A DNA stretch of 31,158 nucleotides from Chrysophaeum taylorii. Its lineage: Eukaryota; Sar; Pelagophyceae; Pelagomonadales; Pelagomonadaceae. The DNA is taken from positions 1 through 31,158 of the forward strand of contig JAQMWT010000364.1 of NCBI GenBank assembly GCA_029834535.1. The letters are read 5' to 3'. The notes beneath the pieces are model-generated. The model ran no database searches, had not been told where the DNA came from, and worked only from the letters and a program-made list of their open reading frames with translations. The stretch's first letter is position 1. Each line of letters begins with the position of its first letter. Below are positions 25,238 to 31,158 of the stretch, piece by piece. Both the position numbers and the translations under genes were made by a program.

Positions 25238-25634
25238 CGATGCTCCGTCTCCATCGCATTTTCTTAATGGCGACCGATTGTGCTAAACGAATTTGTCTTA
25301 TCTTTGATTATACTAAAGGACTGTCTTATCTTGGATTACACTAAAGGATGCGGCATCTGCACTGGGCTTGAGATGGCGTGATGATCACGCTAGCGTTCTT
25401 CTGCTCCCATCAACGTAATTGATCGATCGCGAGAGGGGGGGGGAAAGGATGAAACGGCAATTAACGGGTCGACTTCGGAAGACGAAGTTGGCGACCTTGT
25501 AACATTGTCGTCGATGGGAAGAACGAGAATACACCACCACCAACAACAACAAGAAGAAGAAGAAGAAGAAGAACCGACCGAAAAGCGGTCGAAGAAAGAG
25601 GGACTTAAGAGGAGGCGCGTTTTGAGCTCCACGC
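25238..25634. other. Intergenic region between PDI-like gene and eL15
   Basis: Convergent 3' flanks. Contains a 29-bp tandem duplication (25291-25348), a G run (25435-25443), a CAA/GAA trinucleotide series (about 25540-25573) and a CTTAAG site. No gene. Confidence 0.6.
25291..25348 (+). repeat. 29-bp tandem duplication
   Basis: Two adjacent units of TGTCTTATCTTKGATTAYAC followed by TAAAGGA, differing at two positions (T/G and T/C), in the AT-rich 3' flank of the PDI-like gene. This AT-rich block stands out from the GC-rich genes. Confidence 0.8.
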
Positions 25635-26252
25635 TTAGCGGTAGCGGCGGAGCGAGAGGCTGTTGCGGCGCTTCCAGGCGGCGCGGCGCGAGGAGCCGAT
25701 GATGTTGGTGGCGCGGTGGCCCTTGAGGCGGAGGCCGCGCGACTTGCGGCCGGCCGAGGTAAGCCCGCGGCACTCCCTGTGCTTGTGGGTTGGCGCGCAA
25801 ACCCAGTTCAACCGCGGGTCGCGGCGGACGGTGGCGTGGTTCGGGTCGACACAAATGACCTCGTAATACTTGTAGGTCGCGTCCTGGTTGATCCAGTACG
25901 AATTCAGGACGCGGAGGTTGGCACACTTGCGACCGACGCGTTCCTCGGCCACCGATCGGAGGTTCCGCTTGAACTTGAGCTGGTTGATACCCTGATGCTT
26001 CGGCTTGCCGTACACGATCCCCTTTCCATTCGGACGCTTCCGCCCCCCCCGACGCACGGCCGCACGATAGATGCAGAATCCCTCCTTCGCTTTGTAGCCG
26101 AGCTTGTGAGCCTTGTCGTGGCGAGTCGGCTGCGTGCACCGATACAGCTTTGTCTGCTGCCGGTATTGCCACGCGCGGATGCGAGCCAAATAGCGCAACA
26201 CATCACATTGCTTCTTCTTCCACAGCTCCTCGACGTACTTGTATGCACCCAT
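25635..26252 (-). CDS. RPL15: 60S ribosomal protein eL15
   Basis: A 205-residue large-subunit protein starting at ATG 26252 ([11 protein letters not shown]), the conserved eL15 start; the frame runs 8 codons further upstream, but those do not fit the family. Hallmarks are [29 protein letters not shown] and a basic C-terminus ([12 protein letters not shown]). Its length equals the usual 204-205, and no intron is visible. A gypsy element's end lies within roughly 250 bp upstream of its start. Confidence 0.96.
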   Translation of the reverse strand: MGAYKYVEELWKKKQCDVLRYLARIRAWQYRQQTKLYRCTQPTRHDKAHKLGYKAKEGFCIYRAAVRRGGRKRPNGKGIVYGKPKHQGINQLKFKRNLRSVAEERVGRKCANLRVLNSYWINQDATYKYYEVICVDPNHATVRRDPRLNWVCAPTHKHRECRGLTSAGRKSRGLRLKGHRATNIIGSSRRAAWKRRNSLSLRRYR

Positions 26253-26476
26253 AGATGGCGACTGCTTGGCGAGCACGATACCACTCCTTCAATCCTTACC
26301 CTGGACCCTTAAGGAGAGCTTTGGTACCCTCTATGGCGGCACAGAAAGACCACTCCCGACCCCCGGGTGACAAAGGGGGTACTCACCGTCTCGTCCTAGA
26401 CCTCACTGAACGAGGAAAACACGGACTCGGGGTCGGATATGCTCGCCACACACCTTGCTCACGCTCACCAAGCCTC
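26253..26476 (-). other. eL15 upstream region and probable gypsy 3' end
   Basis: Between the eL15 start and the stop of the gypsy integrase frame. In retrotransposon sense (minus) this should include part of the 3' LTR, but the other LTR is outside the window, so no boundary can be set. It contains a GTACC...GGTAC pair around 26322-26380 and a run of seven C/G near 26360. The eL15 promoter must be here or within the element. Confidence 0.45.
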
Positions 26477-28366
26477 TCAACAAGATGGAGAGATGGTATA
26501 TGATAGCAAGAATGCTACAAGAATACTGCAAGAGTGCTTCTCACAAGAGAGAGGTATGATGTCACTAGGAAGGTAGGGAAAGGCGTCCCGTTGAACGGGT
26601 ATCAAGCCTCGAGAAAGGGAGGGTAAGCCTCGGCTGTCAGGATTTGCCGCCACAGGACTCCCCTGGTGAGAACACGAGCTGCCCTCAGCGAGTCCGGCGA
26701 GAAGCACGAGCCTTGGCTGAATGAGCGTCTCGGGAACGAATCTTCTTGTAGACACGTTCAACGACAGGTTCAGGAACGCGTCCACCACGCAAAGTGAACT
26801 TAGAATCAACACATCGATCTCATGCGGGGCGAAGTCGGTGACACAAGGAGTGGTACTGTTGTTGACCTTGGTCTTGTCGGTGAAACTGCGACCGTCCACG
26901 TCCTTGTATTCCGGCTTAAGCTTGCGAGTATAGAGATGTGAGGTAGGCTTGTAATAAGAAACCTTGTCTTGGGGACCAAGATCAGCATAGAAATGCAGAG
27001 CGACTCGATCATTCACAAAATCATAGAGTTCATAAACTTCAGCGACGTAATTCTTCTTTCGCCAATCGGACCGTTTGTTATCCAGAATCCGAAAGATAAC
27101 GAACTTACCATGCTTGTAATCATCCCGAAAGGTCTCCTTGGGCTTGGGCACAGCTCGATCGACCACTGGAGAAACCATCACAGGGGTGATCTGGCTAACA
27201 CGAACACAACGGCGTTCAGGAGGAGAATCACGAGACTCAATCCTGCAAGTGACCGGGGACAAACGTTCCAAAATAACGAATGGACCGCGCCATTCCGGTC
27301 GAAGCTTGTTCTGAAGAAAGGGGATGTAGAGCAGAACATGTGAACCTTCTTCATACTCCACATCAACATGGTCCGCATTATAGGCGAGACGTTGTTTATG
27401 AAGAGCCTTCTCACGAGCTTCGTTCACCGTAGCGGTATAGAACTTCAGCCTTTCGCGAGTCTCTGCCACAACATCGGAGCGAGTTTTCGGCAGGCGGCGG
27501 ACATCAAGATCCATGATCGTGTAATCGGTTGGCAATAAAGGCTGCCGGTTAAGACGAAGCATGAAAGGTGAGATCTGAGTCCCCGGAATAAACTTACGAT
27601 TGTAGCAAAACGCAATGTACTCCGCGAATTCGGGCCATTCCGTGATCTTGCGGTTTTGAAGGCGCGCACGGAGGAAAGCCTTGATAAAGCGGTTGACCCT
27701 TTCCGCAGGATTAGCCTGAGCATGATGCGGAATCGTGGTACTATACCGAACATTGAAGAGATGACAAAACTCTTCCATCAACTTGTTGACGAACTCTTTC
27801 CCATTGTCGGTACGAATCCTCTGAGGTAGATAACCTTTGAGTAATATATTCGCGACAAAAGACTCGAGGATTGACTCAGCAGTCTTATGGTGTAGTACGT
27901 GAAGAATCAAGAAATGAGAAAACGGATCAAAAAAGATGATCAGATATGTCTCGGGACCAGCACTAGGCAAAGGTCCAAACAAATCCATACAAAGGACGGC
28001 GCAATCACCATCATACACCGGTTGCTGAAGCAGACCTGCTCTCGTTGGTTCAGGCGTACGAGCTTTCTTGCACACTATGCAACCAGCAATGTAAGCACCC
28101 ACCTCATAAGACATGTGGGGCCACCAAAAACGTTCAAGTATCGACTGCACTGTACTTTGACGACCCATTTGACCACCATTGAGAGGTGTGTCATGGTACA
28201 ATCGGATGATGCGCGCCCGTAAAGTTCGGGGTACGACTATCATCGGGTACAAGGCAGGTGCGGCACGGTAGAGAACTCCTTTCACCACTTGATAGATACT
28301 TGGCTCCGTACCGACGAAGAGAATGGCCCTGAGCCATGCGATAACGAATGTCCTCGCAAGTAGCAT
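26477..28366 (-). pseudogene. gypsy integrase with C-terminal extension
   Basis: An open frame of 629 codons. The zinc-binding region reads L-Y-H-D-T-P-L-N-G-G-Q-M-G, then C-I-V-C: the second His of H-H-C-C is Gln here. The catalytic triad is intact: D128 in C-M-D-L-F-G, D187 in R-T-D-N-G-K-E-F and E222 in N-P-A-E-R-V-N-R. A GPF/Y-type end is visible (L-R-P-E-W-R-G-P-F-V-I-L). Beyond about residue 400 comes an unrecognised ~80-residue part (G-K-F-V-I-F-R-I-L ... Y-V-A-E-V-Y-E-L-Y-D-F-V-N-D-R-V), where chromoviruses carry a chromodomain. The last ~110 codons probably run into non-coding LTR-side sequence. Confidence 0.88.
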
Positions 28367-28620
28367 CAGTGATCTGCTCTTTGGCTATCTCTTACAAAGT
28401 CAAATTATCCGGGATCTTGTCGATGTACTCTTGGTAATCATCGGCATCACGGAAAATACTAGGCTGTGTCTGCAAACGTTGCTTCTGACGTTGTCTCGTA
28501 GCATGAGACGTGACCAATTGCATCGGATCATCAAAGTCTTCTTCCTCTTTCTCCACAGGCAAATCAGTCATAACAAACGACAGAATGACATGGCACCCAG
28601 GTAAAGGTACTCCTTCATCC
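28367..28620 (-). pseudogene. gypsy RNase H to integrase linker, broken
   Basis: On the minus strand a frame reads M-T-D-L-P-V-E-K-E-E-E-D and D-D-Y-Q-E-Y-I-D-K-I-P-D-N-L-T-L, then a TAA, then E-I-A-K-E-Q-I-T-D-A-T-C-E-D-I, the usual linker leading into integrase (x-x-Q-x-x-D-x-x-C). One stop and one frameshift separate it from the integrase frame. Confidence 0.65.
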
Positions 28621-29454
28621 TCAACAGAGCGGGAGTTCTTGGCACACTAGATACGCGTGGTTCAAGGGCTCACCAAACTCGTCCGTCTCGATGACATGAT
28701 CTATAGGATTGCGAGAGAGACAGTCAGGGATACTCATTCCCGGCGACTTCCCTGGTTTGTAGCCCAATTCAGGATCAAAGTTGGCGAGCCGCATCGCCCA
28801 TCGAGCCAACTGCCCAGACGAGTGCTTCGCCTTTCGTAAAAACGTCAAGTTGCGATGATCTGTTTCGAGGGTCGTCTTGTGACCTTCGATATAAGAGCGG
28901 GAATGCTCAAGAGAAAGAATAGCTGCCAGTAGCTCTAGCCGGCGAGGCTCATAGTTCCGCATCTCTTTCGGCACAGCTCGGCTCCAATACTCAATTACTC
29001 GTTCCTCTCGTGTCACCTTGCCGGTTTCGTCCTTGACTTCCACGAGCTGAAAAAGATACGCGCCCAGACCATCCTTGGAAGCATCCGAGCGGATCTGAAA
29101 AGGAAGATCGTAGTCAGGATGATAAACTCCGCGAGAGTCCACCAAAGCTTCGATGATCGTGTCCCATGCCTTTTGGCACTCAGGCGTCCACTCAAACTTA
29201 ACGCCTTCAAGACACAATCGCCTAAGCGGCTCCACAATCTTCGAATAATTCTTCACATATCGGCGGCAATAGTTGCTCATGCCAATGAAAGATCGAATCT
29301 GGGTCTTCGGGGACGTATTAGGCAACGTACCAGGAATCGGCATCTGCTGCATCGCTTCTAACGTCTTGGGATTCGGCTTCAAGCCTTCCGAGTCGAAATA
29401 TGTCCCAAAACTCGATTTCATCCTTGAGGAGGTGGAACTTCGAAGTTCGTCCAC
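28621..29454 (-). pseudogene. gypsy RT thumb and RNase H
   Basis: Begins with P-N-P-K-T-L-E-A-M and Y-C-R-R-Y-V-K-N-Y-S-K-I (RT connection). The RNase H domain follows, with catalytic R-S-D-A-S-K-D-G-L-G, R-R-L-E-L-L-A and L-E-T-D-H-R-N-L. The frame overlaps the RT frame at 29318-29454, where a frameshift (near 29410) separates them. Confidence 0.9.
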
Positions 29455-30013
29455 TATATCCTCGCTGTGCTAAATGGCACAACACTTCAATCAAAACTTG
29501 TAAATGTCGATGGAGTTCATCCGATCCCATCATAATATCGTCGACAAACGCGACCAAGTCCTTATACATCCATGTGGACAAATCGCTAGCCATCTGCTTA
29601 CAAAAGAGAGCTCCTGCTGTTTTTACTCCCAGAGGCAAGCGCAAGAAACTATGGGCTCCAAGTGGACTAACCATCGTAACGGCGTCCTGAGCAGCGGCGT
29701 CCAAACGTAGGTTATGATAACCCCATCGAATATCAATGCACGTCCGCCAACGGCGCATGGCAAGAAAAGCCAAAGCATCATCTTGACGAATATTCGGCCA
29801 ACTGTCATTGACCAGCTGATCATTGAGCTGACGCAAGTCAACTGCAGCACGAAAAGCATTCGACGTCCCGGCCTCTGCTCCCTTCATAGGCAGCATCAGT
29901 ACAGGGAATCCCCACGGAGAGTTCGCCGGTCGGATGACTCCATCGCGACACCACTCAGTGATCTGTTTTCTGAGACACTCGAGCTTTGCTGGCGTCAACC
30001 TATAAGGCGTCAT
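29318..30013 (-). pseudogene. gypsy reverse transcriptase
   Basis: Y-R-L-T-P-A-K-L-E-C-L, D-G-V-I-R-P-A-N-S-P-W-G-F-P-V and V-D-L-R-Q-L-N open the RT. The catalytic Asp is in C-I-D-I-R-W-G-Y-H-N, and L-P-L-G-V-K-T-A-G-A-L-F is intact apart from the more usual N-A-P. The active-site F-V-D-D-I-M-M-G replaces Y-x-D-D. About 200 residues. Confidence 0.92.
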
Positions 30014-30507
30014 CTTGATCGGTCGTGGGTTTGCGTCTTTAATCGTAGAGAAACCGGTGGCGAGTCCACGGGCCTCATAATCGGATCAAAGAAAGCCCAC
30101 GCGTATTGCACGCAGTGGCTCAACATCATCTTCGCATCATCATCCAGATGCGGGTTGTCGGGAATTCCCAGATCTCGAACAACCTTTTCGACTTCTTCCT
30201 TCGTCGGAATTACGACTTTCGTCGCATCGTTGTCCTTGGCGTGCTCGGGAGTCTGCGGTAACGGTACACCGTCCGCATCGCGCGGCGCATCCTTCCATGG
30301 CACATCGAACTTTTCTTCGTATTTGAACCTCACCTCAGGGTGGCTCTTATTGATCTTTTCGCCTTTGACGCGCACATTCGGCTCGCTCCTTACTTTCGGC
30401 TCCTGTTCAGGTTCAAGATCCAGCGGAACGTCCACTTTTGATTGTCGGGGGGGGGCAGCAGAAAAAGCACGAGCCGTCCCCGGCGCATCTGTTGGAAGCG
30501 GAAGCAT
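30010..30507 (-). pseudogene. gypsy pol linker upstream of RT
   Basis: A charged segment (P-E-Q-E-P-K-V-R-S-E-P-N-V-R-V-K-G-E-K) ending Y-A-W-A-F-F-D-P-I-M-R-P-V-D, the usual approach to gypsy RT. The frame then changes to reach the RT start near 30013. No catalytic motif. Confidence 0.6.
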
Positions 30508-30737
30508 AGGGACTTCTGGCGGTTCCCGTGTAGTGGATCCTGGAGATCATCTTTTGACACCCACTTAACGACACGAGTACGCGTATTTAACAGCGGAATC
30601 TGTACGTGACGAAGGTGGTGTCGGAGATTCGCAAATACTTTTCAGGATCAAAGGATCGATCTGTCGGGCTCAACGCGGTCGGCAGGACTTCGCCACTTTG
30701 GCGGAAACCTCTGGTCACGGGTTGTGCAGATCGACTG

Positions 30738-31136
30738 CTAGAAATCGCAAAGAGTGTCTTGAGGGACGACAGACGCTAAATGTTTGAACGAATCTGTCTT
30801 AGACAAGCTAGCCCAATCATGGTCCACCGGCATCGTGAGCAACTCGGCCGTCATCTCGAGAGTCAAAGGCTGAGTGTCCGAGCGATGCGGTCCCAAGCGA
30901 AGAGGAGCTCGCGCAACGGTGTAAGCCGTATCTGTTGCTTCTCGGGACGAGCCAAGATTATTCAGCTGGAGCAGGTGGCGTTCATGAGCATAACCTAAAG
31001 CTGCAGCAAATTTTTGTTGCATGTTCACACATGTCTTCGGAGCCTCCTGCAAGTGCAGTGGGTGACTGGAAACCAACAATCGCACGCGAGAGCTCATCAG
31101 AGTGGGCGTGATATCATGTAAATTGACGACGTACAC
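30738..31136 (-). pseudogene. Unassigned gypsy gag/protease-region frame
   Basis: An open frame of 132 codons at the right edge, on the element's coding strand and upstream of the pol linker, where protease should be. I find no D-S-G/D-T-G in it. It could be the C-terminal side of the protease or a spacer, and is assigned to the element by position only. Confidence 0.4.
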
Positions 31137-31158
31137 GTAAGGGTGTAAGCGCGCTATA

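Larger units (their letters stand above)
26300..31158 (-). mobile_element. Ty3/gypsy LTR retrotransposon, decayed, truncated by window edge
   Basis: On the minus strand the order is an unassigned gag/protease part (right edge), linker, reverse transcriptase, RNase H, then integrase: RT before integrase defines Ty3/gypsy. Coding is broken by frameshifts near 30010, 29410 and 28370, and by a TAA near 28392. The 5' LTR, PBS and gag start lie beyond 31158. It is less GC-rich than the host genes, as is the copia element. Confidence 0.93.

Noticed and set aside
26253..26476. Defined 3' LTR of the gypsy element
   Set aside because: The partner LTR is outside the window, and no TG...CA boundary with target duplication could be fixed.

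Overview
The window looks like nuclear DNA of a photosynthetic stramenopile (heterokont alga). A pelagophyte-like alga is my best guess, but that is inference. Three things point this way. The chloroplast ATP synthase gamma subunit is nuclear-encoded and starts with a signal peptide plus a Phe-containing transit peptide start, the bipartite leader of a secondary red plastid. The other host genes are eukaryotic (Rpn10, eL15, REEP/HVA22, F-box, prolyl-4-hydroxylase-like). They are GC-rich and densely packed, with few and very short introns (39, 48 and 51 bp).

Layout. Positions 1-7879 are nested repeats. A Ty1/copia LTR retrotransposon with ~95-bp LTRs (292-5775) sits inside a broken copy of a Helitron-type (PIF1-like) helicase fragment (1-291 plus 5776-5807, minus strand). 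Next come two nearly identical ~982-bp copies of the same helicase fragment in inverted orientation (5808-6789 minus, 6897-7879 plus) around a 107-bp spacer. The end of the right arm lies only 22 bp upstream of the first host gene.

Positions 7902-26252 are a host gene island: an SDR-like NAD(P)-binding protein (+); a ~1.6 kb gene-poor stretch; then a minus-strand run of a BspA-type LRR protein, proteasome subunit Rpn10, a large secreted Cys-rich protein and chloroplast AtpC. These are followed by an F-box/multi-membrane-span protein (+), a REEP/HVA22 protein with two short introns (+), a prolyl-4-hydroxylase-like dioxygenase and a tiny DMAC1/DUF4536-like membrane protein 23 bp apart (both -), a second gene-poor stretch (~1.8 kb), a divergent pair of family II inorganic pyrophosphatase (-) and redox-inactive PDI-like protein (+), and ribosomal protein eL15 (-).

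From about 26.3 kb to the right edge lies a decayed minus-strand Ty3/gypsy retrotransposon (RT, RNase H and integrase visible, frameshifted). Its 3' end lies just upstream of eL15, and its 5' end is outside the window.

The host genes are mostly unrelated housekeeping and membrane/secretory functions; I see no metabolic cluster. The most unusual features are the Helitron-helicase inverted duplication with its GTGAACTTACTGG sub-repeats, the heptad-coding minisatellite inside the copia polyprotein, the 23-bp DUF4536/P4H gene pair, and the F-box protein with several predicted membrane spans.
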